64,000 nt of DNA, from contig NZ_JAPFGB010000007.1 of the NCBI RefSeq assembly GCF_026241095.1, forward strand, positions 62,001-126,000, given 5' to 3'. Within the stretch, counting starts at the first letter, position 1. Each line of letters opens with the position of its first letter. Below are positions 42,936 to 52,975 of this stretch, piece by piece. This DNA is from Saccharopolyspora sp. NFXS83. GTDB taxonomy: Bacteria; Actinomycetota; Actinomycetes; Mycobacteriales; Pseudonocardiaceae. The notes beneath the pieces were generated by a model that ran no database searches, was not told the origin of the DNA, and saw nothing but the letters and a program-made list of their open reading frames with translations. The translations under genes were made by a program, and so were the position numbers.

Positions 42936-43490
42936 GACCTTCACAATGGCGCCCGCGTTGATTTCCGCGGGAATGCCGGACCCGCCGCCGCTGCTTCCGG
43001 AAGGCAAGACGGCCGCCGTGGTGCAAGCGCTGCTGCCGGTGGCCGGTGCCGCCGCGTGATCATGATGATGTTCTTCCGCAGCGGCTTCGCCGCGCTCGGC
43101 GCGGTCGTCGTGCTCGTGTCGGTGTGCACGGCGGGGCTTTGCTACTTCACCCAGCGCGGCCAGGCCACCCGCAAGCGCCGGGAGCAGCGCGAGCGCTACC
43201 TCGACCACCTGGAGCAGCTCCGGGAAGACCTGCGGGGTGCGAGAAAGGATTCCAAGCTCGCGCGTCGGTGCCCGATCCGCCGGTGAGCAGGTTGCCGACG
43301 TCGTGCACGACCCCGCGCGCCTGCGGGTGGTACCGCAGGGCCTCAGCCGTCCTGGCGCTGCTTGGAATCAACGACCCGGCGGGCTTGGACGTGGCACGGT
43401 TGTGGGCCGAGCGCGGCGAACGCGACTTCCTGCGGGTACCGATCGGAGTCACCGGCCGGGGTAGCCCCACGCTCCTCGACCGGAAGGGAC
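42936..43490 (+). pseudogene. EccC (type VII secretion ATPase) N-terminal remnant
   Basis: Pieces in changing frames follow the EccC start: PDPPPLLPEGKT, two hydrophobic parts (GAVVVLVSVCTAGLCYF), then RREQRERYLDHLEQLREDLR, VHDPARL and WAERGERDFLRVPIGVTG. Several frame changes and no ATPase domains, so it is a truncated relic. No esx or other ecc genes lie in the window. Confidence 0.55.
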
Positions 43491-44133
43491 CAGCCCAATC
43501 CGGCACGGGGCCGCACGGCCTGTGCGCAGGTTGGGGAAACGTGCCAGATCGGCGTAGCTGCGCACTTCACTGATCGGGTCGAAACCCGGCGAACCGGCCC
43601 GGTCCAGCCAGAACCTCGAACCGGTATCCGGCGAGAAATGCCAGCATCGCGGCCGACAGAAAGGCCAATTCGCCGAACTCCGGAGTTTCGTTCCAGTTTC
43701 AGTCCACAGATTTCTCCGAATTCGGTGCTACTGCTCGCCGGCGCGCGACGAGCAGCGGGGGCGTGGCTGAGCTGGTTGTTCGCTCGCGCGTGCGGGCCTG
43801 CGGAATACGCGCGAGCGGAAAGGGCAACGATGACATTCCGGTACCGACCCGGTTCGGTGCAGGACCACATCAACAGGAAAGCACACGATGCGATCCACCG
43901 GAAGGCGCAGCGCATGCGGCCATAGTGACGATCATCACTAGCCCTACTGCGCGGTAGCGATGCCCGGATAAGCTGCCCCCGTCGCTTATCGAAGACGCCG
44001 AATGCGACGCATCGCGGGAGCCCTATCCCGTTTCCATTGTTTTGACATTGCGTTCACCTGAGCAGTGTTTTCAAGAATCCGTCGTCCGGTAATTCAGTGC
44101 GGTCTTTCCGTGCTGTCCGAAAGGAAATTCCTG
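43491..44133. other. 640-base stretch before the synthase genes
   Basis: On the minus strand 43500-43637 reads FSPDTGSRFWLDRAGSPGFD and SYADLARFP, a piece resembling adenylate-forming ligase N-termini, with no start or continuation. The last 200 bases are less GC-rich (TTTTGACATTGCGTTCACC at 44038), a plausible promoter for the synthase operon. Confidence 0.4.
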
Positions 44134-45555
44134 ATGAACTCCCCGAGTGATGTCGTCGGCATGTTCCCAGGGCAAGGGGCATATCGGCAGGCGGTGTTCG
44201 CCCGGTGCTGGCACACCGGAGTCCCGGAAGTCCGGGAGGTGTACGAGGCGGTCGACTCGGCCGCGCAGCGCGTGCTGGGCAGGGCCGTGACGCCGGTGGT
44301 CTTCGCGTCCGAGCCGCCGACCGCGTCCGAGCTGCTCGCCGCCGACCCCGATGCCCTGCAGTTGGCGATCTTCGCGCAGTCGGTCAGCTCGTACCGGTTG
44401 CTGCGCCGCAACGGGGCGGAGTTGTCCTGCCTGCTCGGGCACAGCATGGGCGAGATCGCGGCGCTGGTGAGCGCCGGGGCGTTCTCCCTCGACGACGGGG
44501 CCGAAATCCTGTGCCACCGGATCGCGGCGCTGCGCGCCAACGACACCAGCGGCGGGCGGATGCTCGCGATAGAGGCCGACGCGGAGCGCGTGCGTTCGGT
44601 GCTGGCGCTGGTGGGGAATTCGGACACCGTGCTGTCCGTGGAGAACGGCCCCGGCCAGGTCGTGGTCTCCGGTCCGCCGGAGGGGATCACCGCGGTCGGG
44701 ACGATCGCGGGTGCGCTGGGGCTGACCAGCGTCCGGTTGAAGGCTCCGCACCCGTTCCACAATCCGCTGCTGGCGGAGGCCGCGCGGGCGTTCGAGGACG
44801 CGATCGCGAGCTATGAGCAGTGCCGGATGAGCGTGCCGGTGTACTCACCGATCCTGGGCCGCCGCTACCGCGACGGGGACCGGCTGCCCGCGCTGCTGGC
44901 CCGCCACCTGGTGCTGCCGGTCGATTTCGGCTCGGCGCTGGCGAGCCTGCTGCGGGACGGCGAGCGCACCTTCGTCGAGTTCGGCCCCGGTGCGACGCTG
45001 GGCAGGATCACCGAGCGGTGCGCGCCGGTGGCCACCGTGCTGGACGCCTTCCACGGGCTCGACGAGCAGGCGGCGGCGCTGGAAGTCGCCGCGTACCTGG
45101 ACTCGGTTCCGCAGCCGCCCGAGGCCCCGGCGGCGCAGACCGCGCCCCTGGGCGCCGTGCCGGAACAGCGGTCCACCCGCGAGCGCCGACCCGAACAACC
45201 GCAAGCCGAGCCGGTCTCCACCGAGCCGAACGCAGGTGCCGAGCAGCCCGCAGTCGAACCGGAGGTGGAAGCCGCGGAACCCGGCCCCGCGGGAGCCGAG
45301 CTGTTCGAGGAGCTGCGGTCGTTCTACGCGCAAGCCCTGGAGTACCCGGAAGAAGTCCTCACCGAGGACGCGGTGTTCGAGCGCGACTTGGGCGTCGACT
45401 CGGTCCAGCAAACCGAGCTGCTGACCTCGCTGCGCGCGAAGTACCGGCTTGAGGACACCGCGACGGTCCGCCCCGGCGAGTACGACACCCTGGGCAAGGT
45501 CGCTGAATACGTGCGGCGCAACCGCGCCGGTCTCGTGGCCAGGGCGCAGGCATGA
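44134..45555 (+). CDS. Acyltransferase-ACP protein of a PUFA/Hgl-like synthase
   Basis: 473 residues. Acyltransferase at 8-310: GMFPGQGAYRQ, active Ser in GHSMGE (about 104), His region LKAPHPFHNPLL. A Pro/Glu-rich linker (about 330-400) leads to one ACP with DLGVDSVQQ (phosphopantetheine Ser about 423). In PUFA synthases the AT and the tandem ACPs are in PfaA; here one AT and a single ACP form a free-standing protein. AAGGAA lies before ATG 44134. The ATGA overlap with the KS gene shows coupling. Confidence 0.87.
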   Translation: MNSPSDVVGMFPGQGAYRQAVFARCWHTGVPEVREVYEAVDSAAQRVLGRAVTPVVFASEPPTASELLAADPDALQLAIFAQSVSSYRLLRRNGAELSCLLGHSMGEIAALVSAGAFSLDDGAEILCHRIAALRANDTSGGRMLAIEADAERVRSVLALVGNSDTVLSVENGPGQVVVSGPPEGITAVGTIAGALGLTSVRLKAPHPFHNPLLAEAARAFEDAIASYEQCRMSVPVYSPILGRRYRDGDRLPALLARHLVLPVDFGSALASLLRDGERTFVEFGPGATLGRITERCAPVATVLDAFHGLDEQAAALEVAAYLDSVPQPPEAPAAQTAPLGAVPEQRSTRERRPEQPQAEPVSTEPNAGAEQPAVEPEVEAAEPGPAGAELFEELRSFYAQALEYPEEVLTEDAVFERDLGVDSVQQTELLTSLRAKYRLEDTATVRPGEYDTLGKVAEYVRRNRAGLVARAQA

Positions 45556-47780
45556 GCCCGGCCGAGCACCCCGCGGTGGTCGACGGGGACCCGATCGCGA
45601 TCGTCGGGATGGGACTGGCCGTGGTCGGCGCCTCCAGCCCGGCGGAGTTCTGGGACCTGCTGGTCGACGGCGGGAACCAGTTCACCGAACCGGACCCGTC
45701 GCGGTGGCTCGCGGCGAACTTCCACGACCCGGACCGCGACGCGCCGGACAAGGGCTACCAGCAGAAAGCCGGTTACATCCGGGACCTCACCCCGCACCCG
45801 GCGCTGCGCGCCGAGCAGGAGTCGGGCCGGACCTTCGCCGACAGCAACGGGTTGTGGCTGCGGCACAGCCTGCACCAGGCGCTGGAATCGGTGCGGCTGC
45901 GCGACGGCGACCGCTTCGACTACTGCGTCGGCTACACCCCGGACGGCAGCCAGAACCTCGAGGAGGCGATGGTCCTGGGCGCGGTCGGCGACGCCTTGGA
46001 CGGCGAACTGGGCGGGGAACTCGACGACGAGGTCCGGGGGCGGCTGCGCAAGGCGCTGCACAACCGCTACCAGCGCGGCTACGACGACGCTGCCGAACTC
46101 GCCCCGCACCGGGTGGTCGCCGATTCGTGCCGGGGGATCCTGCCCGCCGACACCCGGATCCACCTGCTCGACAGCGCCTGCTCGTCCTCGCTGTACGCGA
46201 TCGACGCAGGGATGCGCAAGCTGCTGGCCGGGGAATGCGACGTCGCGGTCTGCGGCGGCGTGATGAGCATGACCGCGTCGATGACGGTGATGTTCAGCAA
46301 GCTCGGCGGTTTCTCCGCGCGCGGTGAGGTCCGTTCGCTGGACGCCGACGCCGACGGCACGCTGTTCGGCGACGGTGCCGGGTTGGTCGTGCTCAAACGG
46401 CTGTCCCGCGCGATCCGGGACAACGACGTCGTGCACGGCACGATTGCCGGGCTCGGGCTGTCCGCGGACGGCAAGGGGAAGGCGATCTACTCGCCGCTGA
46501 GCCGCCAGCAGGTGCAGGCGATGCGCAACGCGCTGGCCGGCACCGGGCTGAGTCCGTCCGATGTCGGCTACATCATCGCGCACGCCACCGGGACCAAGGG
46601 CGGTGACAAAGCGGAATTCCTGGCCCTGCGGGAGTTCTACGCCGGCGCCGACCCGATCCCGGTGGCCGCGAACAAGTCCCTGACCGGCCACACCGCCTGG
46701 GCGGCGGGCGTGGTCTCGGTGATCCACATGCTGCTGGCGCTGCGGCACGCCCGCATCCCGGCCCAGCACCACTTCCGCGCCGCGCCGGAGTCGTTCGAGC
46801 TGGCCGGATCGAACTTGACGATCACCAGCCAGGAGCAGGCATGGGCCGCCGGGTCGGACGGAGCCCCGCGCGTCGGCGCGGTGTCCGGTTTCGGGTTCGG
46901 CGGCACCAACGCGCACCTGCTGATCCGGGAGTACCGACCCGGCTCGCCGGTCCCGGCCGCGCATCGCGCGCCTTCGGCGGATCCGGTGGTACTGGTCGGT
47001 TGGTCCGGGCTGCTGCCGGGGGCGGCGGACAACGAAGCGGTCGCCCGCTGGGCGGCCGGTGGCGGGCCCGGCTCAGGCAGCTTCGGCGAGCACTACCCGG
47101 CCCCGCCGTTGAACGAGCTGTTCCTGACCCCGGCGATGGTCCAGCACCTCGACCGCGCCCAGCTGATCATGGTCGACTGCGTGCGCAGGCTGGACCCCGC
47201 GGTCTGGGCGGCGTGCCTGCGCCACCAGGACCGCACGGGGGTCGTGGTCGGGCACAGCGGGCCGACCAGGCAGGCCCTCGTCGGGCACCTGCGGCTCTAC
47301 CTGGACGACATCGAGGCCACGTTGCGCGAAGCCGACGACGGGGCCGGTGCGCGGCGGTTCGCCGAACGCTTCCGGAAGCACGTCGGCGGGCTGGCGCCGC
47401 CCACCGCCCAGCACTCGTATCCGGGGATCATGCCGAACATCGTGGCGTCCCGGCTGTCGAACTACTACGACCTGCGCGGACTGAACCTGACCGTCGACGA
47501 CGGGGAGGCTTCGCTGCTCAAGGCGTTCGAGGTCGCCGCGGACTACCTGCGGTTCGGCGACCTGGACTTCGCCGTCGTCGGGGCGGCGAACGGGAACAGC
47601 CGTCCGGAGTGGACCGCCGCGCTGGACGAGATCACGCCGGACGTCGCGGAGGCCGGCGTCCTCGAAGGAGGGTTCACGTTCGTGATCACCACCGCGCGGA
47701 CCGCGCAGCGCGAGGGGCTGCCGGTGCTGGCGAGCATCGAGGCCGGTGCGTCGGAACCGGCCGGACGGGGGAACGCATGA
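45552..47780 (+). CDS. Ketosynthase with truncated chain-length-factor-like domain
   Basis: 742 residues. First KS (10-465) is complete: Cys210 in DSACSSS, His344 in HATGT, His380 in NKSLTGH. It has a PUFA/Hgl-type insertion at 100-190. From about 478 (PVVLVGWSGLLPG) a second KS fold begins, reaching GLNLTVDDGEASLLKA (about 643-658), where the active Cys is absent, as in chain-length factors. It ends shortly after (742), so the C-terminal half of this domain is missing. ATGA-coupled at both ends. Confidence 0.87.
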   Translation: MSPAEHPAVVDGDPIAIVGMGLAVVGASSPAEFWDLLVDGGNQFTEPDPSRWLAANFHDPDRDAPDKGYQQKAGYIRDLTPHPALRAEQESGRTFADSNGLWLRHSLHQALESVRLRDGDRFDYCVGYTPDGSQNLEEAMVLGAVGDALDGELGGELDDEVRGRLRKALHNRYQRGYDDAAELAPHRVVADSCRGILPADTRIHLLDSACSSSLYAIDAGMRKLLAGECDVAVCGGVMSMTASMTVMFSKLGGFSARGEVRSLDADADGTLFGDGAGLVVLKRLSRAIRDNDVVHGTIAGLGLSADGKGKAIYSPLSRQQVQAMRNALAGTGLSPSDVGYIIAHATGTKGGDKAEFLALREFYAGADPIPVAANKSLTGHTAWAAGVVSVIHMLLALRHARIPAQHHFRAAPESFELAGSNLTITSQEQAWAAGSDGAPRVGAVSGFGFGGTNAHLLIREYRPGSPVPAAHRAPSADPVVLVGWSGLLPGAADNEAVARWAAGGGPGSGSFGEHYPAPPLNELFLTPAMVQHLDRAQLIMVDCVRRLDPAVWAACLRHQDRTGVVVGHSGPTRQALVGHLRLYLDDIEATLREADDGAGARRFAERFRKHVGGLAPPTAQHSYPGIMPNIVASRLSNYYDLRGLNLTVDDGEASLLKAFEVAADYLRFGDLDFAVVGAANGNSRPEWTAALDEITPDVAEAGVLEGGFTFVITTARTAQREGLPVLASIEAGASEPAGRGNA

Positions 47781-50449
47781 GCCGGACACCTTCACTGCTC
47801 GGCGCGGAGGGCGCGCGGGAGCTGATCGCGTTCCTGTCCTCGGGGCGGGCGGCGGCAGGCATCGAGCGCAGCCCGGACGCCGGATCGCGGGCTAAGGCGC
47901 TGCGCCTGACCGCGCCGACCCCGGCCGCGCCGCCGACTCCGGCTCCGGCCGTGTCGTCGGCCTCGGCTGTGTCGTCGGCCTCGGAGCCGGAGCGGACCGT
48001 GCTGCGCCGCCACGTCCTGGAAGCGCAGCCGGAGCCCGCCCGCGAGGTCCGTCCCGCGGTCTCCCACGACGAGCCGGGAACGGTGCTGCTGACCAACTCT
48101 GCCGAGGCGCTGGCGGAAGCCGGCCTCGCCGGCGACGCGATGGCGCTCGTGCCGGGCGAGTCGTCCGCCAGAGCCGGGCAGATCAGCGGCTTGCGGGACC
48201 ACGACGACCTGTCCGCCGCCGTTGCCGGTGTGGTGACCGCGCAGCGCACCCGACACGTGCGGGTGCTGGTGGACCTGCGGGACGTGACACCGGGCGGCCC
48301 TGGCTGGGCGGAACTGCTCCGGCTGCACGACGCCGTGTTCCTCGCGGCGCAGAGCTGCGCCGGGTTCATGGGCAGCGGCAACACGTTCGCGGTCGTGCTG
48401 GTCGGCGGTACGGGCCGCGACCAGGTGCCGCATCCGGCCACCGGACTGTTCACCGGACTTGCCGCGGCGCTCGCGCACGAACTCGACGCCGAACTGCTCG
48501 TCCTGGTCCACGACACCCGTGACACCGCGGTCGCACTGCGCGACCTGGCCGTCGAGACCGCGCACGCCCGCGAATCCCCGGTCGTGCACCACATCGCCGG
48601 GCAGCGCTCGGTCGTCGCCGCGCGCCTGGCACCGGTGCAGGACGGGCCTCGGCGGCTCGGCCGGGATTCGGTGGTGGTCGCCGCGGGCGGCGGGCGCGGC
48701 ATCGGCGCGGCCATGCTCGCGGAGCTGGCGCGCACCAGCGCACCGCGGATCTTCGTGCTCGGGTCGAACGCCATCGACGACGTCGATCCGGAACTGCTGG
48801 CCGCGCAGGAGTTCTCCAAGGCGGAGTTCATCAAGCGGCGCACGACCGGCGACGGCAAGGTCTCGGTCGCCGCGGCCAAGGCCGAGTTCCAGCGCATCGC
48901 GCAGGCGCGGGAGATCTCCGCGACGCTGGCCCGGCTGGCCGCGCACTGCGGCCCGGACCGGGTCCACTACCTGGCCTGCGACCTGCGCGATCCGGATTCG
49001 GTGGAGTCGGCCATCGGGCAGGTGCGCGCCTCGGCGGGCACCGTCGAGCTGCTGCTCAACATCGCGGGCACCACCAAATCCGCCGCGCTCGGCGTGAAAT
49101 CCCTCGACGTGTTCCGGTCGGTGCGGGACCTGAAGCTGTGCGCCTACGTCAACCTCAAGCGCGCGTTCGGCGACCGTCCGCCGCGCCGGTGGCTCAACTG
49201 CGGCTCGCTGGCGGGAGCGATCGGGCTGCGCGGCGAGATGGACTACTCGGCGGCGAACGGATTCCTGTTCACCGCGGCGCAGGCCGCCGCCGCCCGCGGC
49301 CTCGACGAGTTCACGATGGGCTGGGGTCTGTGGGACGAGACCGGCATGGCCGCCGACCCGTTCCTGAAGTCGGTGCTGAGCACCAACGGTGAGCTGACGC
49401 CGATGCCCACCGCCGAGGGCGTGCGGCACTTCGCCGCCGAACTCACCCAGGAGCCGGTGTCCGCGATGACCGCTTTCGTCGGGGAGCGGGAGGAAAAGCT
49501 GATCAAGCTGGCAGGTGCGGACGCGCGGCAGCCGAGCTCGCCCGCGGAGCGGACGCTGATCCGCACGCTCGACCCGGTCGCCGATCCCTACCTGGCGATG
49601 CACCTGGTCGACGGGACGCCCACCGTCCCCGGGTTCTTCGTGCCGGAACTGGCCACCGCCGCCGCTGCCGAACTCGCCCCCGGCCGGGTCCCGGTGCTCT
49701 TCGAGGACCTGCGGTTCGGCCGGTTCCTGCGGGTCCACGCCGAACGCCCGGTGCGGCTGAGGGCGGAGCTGGTCGCGTCGGACGAGCGGGAATCCGTGGT
49801 GCGGGTCCGGGTGCTCGCCGACGTCCAGGCGCCGAACGGGCGGGTCCTGGTGCGGGACCGGGAGCACTTCAGCGTCTCGGTCCGCCTGCGCGACGAACCG
49901 CTACCCGCGCCGGAATGGCAGCCCTGGCGGGAGTTCGCGACCCAGGAGCTACCCGATCCGTACTGCACGGACAACCCGTTGGTGCGGCTGGACGGCGTTT
50001 TCCGCTGCACGCAGCGCACCCGCTCCCACCCGCTCGGTGCCCGTGCGCGTTTCGAGCTGCCCGCGGAGCAGACGGGCTGGCTGGCGGAGTTCCGCACTCC
50101 CGCGGTGCTGCTGGACGGGATGGTGCGGCTGATGGCCATCCGGGACGTGCACGATGGCTGGACCCCGTTGTTCGTGCCGAGTCGGGCGCGTCGGGTGGAG
50201 CTGTTCGCAGCGCCCACCGACCTGTCGGTCACGCGGGCCGGTGGCGCCGAGCTCTACAGCAGTCCCGGTGACAACGACCTCGAATCCGATCAGCCGAACC
50301 AGGCGGTCGCGGTGGACGTTGCCGGGAAGGTCATCGCCCGCGTGCACGACGTGCGCGGCGTGGTCCGCGGCTACCTGCACCGCGCCAGCGGTGAGTTCGT
50401 CGATGCCGCCGAGTTCGACGCCCGCCGCGGTCAGGGGACGATCCGATGA
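47777..50449 (+). CDS. Ketoreductase-dehydratase protein of the synthase
   Basis: 890 residues. A Pro/Ala/Ser linker (about 50-75), then a ketoreductase at 296-560 with VVVAAGGGRGIGAAML, a PUFA-type insertion around FSKAEFIKRR, and the S/Y/N site in CGSLAGAIGLRGEMDYSAAN. A hot-dog dehydratase follows at about 600-860 with HLVDGTPTVPG, the Hx3Gx4P catalytic motif. Residues 90-290 resemble the structural part of a KR. So the protein can reduce and dehydrate beta-keto intermediates held on the ACP. Confidence 0.83.
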   Translation: MSRTPSLLGAEGARELIAFLSSGRAAAGIERSPDAGSRAKALRLTAPTPAAPPTPAPAVSSASAVSSASEPERTVLRRHVLEAQPEPAREVRPAVSHDEPGTVLLTNSAEALAEAGLAGDAMALVPGESSARAGQISGLRDHDDLSAAVAGVVTAQRTRHVRVLVDLRDVTPGGPGWAELLRLHDAVFLAAQSCAGFMGSGNTFAVVLVGGTGRDQVPHPATGLFTGLAAALAHELDAELLVLVHDTRDTAVALRDLAVETAHARESPVVHHIAGQRSVVAARLAPVQDGPRRLGRDSVVVAAGGGRGIGAAMLAELARTSAPRIFVLGSNAIDDVDPELLAAQEFSKAEFIKRRTTGDGKVSVAAAKAEFQRIAQAREISATLARLAAHCGPDRVHYLACDLRDPDSVESAIGQVRASAGTVELLLNIAGTTKSAALGVKSLDVFRSVRDLKLCAYVNLKRAFGDRPPRRWLNCGSLAGAIGLRGEMDYSAANGFLFTAAQAAAARGLDEFTMGWGLWDETGMAADPFLKSVLSTNGELTPMPTAEGVRHFAAELTQEPVSAMTAFVGEREEKLIKLAGADARQPSSPAERTLIRTLDPVADPYLAMHLVDGTPTVPGFFVPELATAAAAELAPGRVPVLFEDLRFGRFLRVHAERPVRLRAELVASDERESVVRVRVLADVQAPNGRVLVRDREHFSVSVRLRDEPLPAPEWQPWREFATQELPDPYCTDNPLVRLDGVFRCTQRTRSHPLGARARFELPAEQTGWLAEFRTPAVLLDGMVRLMAIRDVHDGWTPLFVPSRARRVELFAAPTDLSVTRAGGAELYSSPGDNDLESDQPNQAVAVDVAGKVIARVHDVRGVVRGYLHRASGEFVDAAEFDARRGQGTIR

Positions 50450-52803
50450 AGGCAGCGCACCGGCCCGCGGTCCGCCCGCATCTGAGCGCGTGGGCGGAGG
50501 AGGACTTCGACGGCGCGCTGCGCCGGGTCGTCTGGCGGCCCGAGCCCCAGCCGTTGCCGCCGGGAGAGGCGCACGAAGTCCGGCAAGTCCTGCTGCTCGG
50601 GTCCGACCAGGAACTGGTCCGGGCCACCGCCGCGCGGCTGGCCGAACTCGGCATCTCGGCGGTCACCGGCGGCGCGGACACCGACGGGATCATCGACTTG
50701 AACCCGCTCGGCGGGCCGGGCGAGGACTCCGCGGATTGGCGGGCACCGCTGCGGCGGACGATCCAGGCGCTGCACCAGGTGCACGACGAGTGGGCCGCAG
50801 AATCCCGCTGCGGGCGGCACTTCTACCTGCCGGTGACCGCGCTCGGCGGGCTGCTGGGCGAGCCGGGCGGCGACCGGATCAGCGGGCCGTTCGGGGGCGT
50901 CTGGGCGGGCCTGGCCAAAGGTCTCCAGTACGAGCTGCCGAGCGTGGCCACGAAGATCGTCGACGTGGACACCGCCACCGCGAGTTCGGCGGACCGGCTC
51001 GGCGACATCCTGCGGCGGGAGATCGGCAGCTGGGATCACTTGGAGGTCGGCTGGTTCCGGGACGAGCGCTACGCGCTCGTCGCCCGCCCGGAAGCACCCG
51101 GGCCGCAAGCGCTGCACCTGGGACCCGACGACACCGTGCTCATCACCGGCGGGTCGCGGGGAATCGGGTTCCTCATCGCCGAAGGGCTGGCCGAGCGGAC
51201 CGGGTGCCGCGTCGTGGTCACCGGCCGCGACGACCCCACGGCCGAGCACCCGGCGGCGCTGCTCGACGACGACGAGTTCGCCCGGTGGCGGTGGGCGGAG
51301 CTGAAGGACAACGGCCGCACCGAACCCGTCAGCGAGATCCGCGCCCGGCTGGCCCGCGCGGAACGCCTGCGCGAAGGCCACCGGAATCTGCGCAGAGCCG
51401 CCGCTGCGGGGTTGCGGATCGAGCACGTCCGCTGCGACTGCACCGACCCGGAACAGGTCCGCGGCCTGCTCGCCGGCCTCGCCGCGCAGCCCACCGTGCT
51501 CATCCACAACGCGGGCGTCGACCAGTCCCGGCGGTTCGCAGAGCAGAGCTTCGACGACATCGCGAGCACGATCGCGGTCAAGGTGGACGGGCTGCGCACC
51601 GTGCTCGACCAGCTGCGCGGCCACCCGGACTCGAAGCTGCGGCTGGTGTCCGGAGTGGGTTCGCTGTCCGGGCGGCTCGGCGGCATGGTCGGTCAGGTGG
51701 CGTACTCCGCGGGCAACGACGGACTCGCCCGGCTCGGCCGGTGGATCGAGCAGGAAACCGGGCTTCCCGCGCAGACGACCATCTGGCACAGCTGGGGCGG
51801 TCCGGGCGGGATGGTGAATCCGCGCACCGCCCTGCGCTACACCTCGCTGGTGGATCCGGAGGAGGGCGTCGCGCACTGGGTGCGGGAGATCCTGACCGGC
51901 GCTGCCGGGGAGGTGGCCCTCCTCGGCCGGTACGGGAACGCTGTCCTGCCGACCCAGCTGCCCCGGCTGGCGGCGGCTTTCGGCACCAGCGACCACTCGC
52001 GGTGGGCCTCGGCGCGCCACTACCTGGGCGATGTGCGGTCGTTCCGGATCCACGACGGCGTCGAGTGCGACAGCACCTTCGTCGCCGGGTCCCATCCGTG
52101 CCTGGGCGAGTGCACCGTGGACGGCCGCCCGGCGCTACCGGTGTCGGTGGTGCTGGAGCACGCGATCGCTCTCGGCGACTGGATCGCTCCGCACGGGTGG
52201 CCGAGCCTGCACCTGCGGGAGGTGCGGGACCTGGACGTGGCGCTGGGCGCGCTCGCGTTCGACGGGGACCGGTACGTGTTGCGCAAAAGCGCGCAGGGGC
52301 GCGCCGATCCCGGCGGCGGCTGGAACGTCGAGGTCCGGCTGCGCCGCGGCGACGATCCGGTGCTGTCGGCGACCCTGCACTACGGCGAGTCCCCCGCCCT
52401 GATCGACGGGCCGGTGGAACCGGGCGAGGCCGGGACGGCGGCGCAACCCGTTCGCGAGGGCCGGTTCTCGTGGCACCGGCGGCTGTTCCCCCGCCCGGCC
52501 CGGTTCGACCTGGCGGGCGGCGGTCGCCAGGTGCTGCTCAGCGGCACCACTCCGGCCGAGCTGTGGGCGTTGCCCGCCGGACCGGAGGTCACCGTTGACC
52601 CGGCCGCGCTGGAGGAGATCACCTGCGACGCGCTCGCCGAGGTTCCCTCGGCTGCCCGGCTGGAGGTTTCCCGGTTGGTGCTCGCCCCCGGAGCCGCGGC
52701 GGCGGACCGGCTCGTCCGCCCGGCGCGGGACGACCGTTGGTTCGGCCTGACCGCCGATGGCGATGCGGTACTGCTGGCGGAGGGAGTGCGCGCGTCGAGC
52801 TGA
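50446..52803 (+). CDS. Second ketoreductase-dehydratase-like protein of the synthase
   Basis: 785 residues, ATGA-coupled to the previous gene. A structural KR part (30-220), then catalytic KR at 231-480: VLITGGSRGIGFLIAEGL and GVGSLSGRLGGMVGQVAYS with the S/Y pair. A hot-dog domain starts at about 545; the motif reads CTVDGRPALP, so the His of Hx3Gx4P is Cys. It may therefore be a non-catalytic dehydratase partner, as is the case for one of the two DH domains in some PUFA synthases, or an isomerase. No enoyl reductase or thioesterase follows. Confidence 0.82.
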   Translation: MKAAHRPAVRPHLSAWAEEDFDGALRRVVWRPEPQPLPPGEAHEVRQVLLLGSDQELVRATAARLAELGISAVTGGADTDGIIDLNPLGGPGEDSADWRAPLRRTIQALHQVHDEWAAESRCGRHFYLPVTALGGLLGEPGGDRISGPFGGVWAGLAKGLQYELPSVATKIVDVDTATASSADRLGDILRREIGSWDHLEVGWFRDERYALVARPEAPGPQALHLGPDDTVLITGGSRGIGFLIAEGLAERTGCRVVVTGRDDPTAEHPAALLDDDEFARWRWAELKDNGRTEPVSEIRARLARAERLREGHRNLRRAAAAGLRIEHVRCDCTDPEQVRGLLAGLAAQPTVLIHNAGVDQSRRFAEQSFDDIASTIAVKVDGLRTVLDQLRGHPDSKLRLVSGVGSLSGRLGGMVGQVAYSAGNDGLARLGRWIEQETGLPAQTTIWHSWGGPGGMVNPRTALRYTSLVDPEEGVAHWVREILTGAAGEVALLGRYGNAVLPTQLPRLAAAFGTSDHSRWASARHYLGDVRSFRIHDGVECDSTFVAGSHPCLGECTVDGRPALPVSVVLEHAIALGDWIAPHGWPSLHLREVRDLDVALGALAFDGDRYVLRKSAQGRADPGGGWNVEVRLRRGDDPVLSATLHYGESPALIDGPVEPGEAGTAAQPVREGRFSWHRRLFPRPARFDLAGGGRQVLLSGTTPAELWALPAGPEVTVDPAALEEITCDALAEVPSAARLEVSRLVLAPGAAAADRLVRPARDDRWFGLTADGDAVLLAEGVRASS

Positions 52804-52975
52804 GGCTGATCGGGCGGTTCGCCCTTCCCGCAGCGCGTGTTTCTCTGCACCCAGGCAACGCGACGCGCCGGACGTCCGCGATTTGCGTACGTGGGGCTCA
52901 CGCCCACGCGGTGATCGCCAAGCTGAACCCGATCATCACTTGGCCGACGCCCCGGAACGGCAACCGACCACGACC

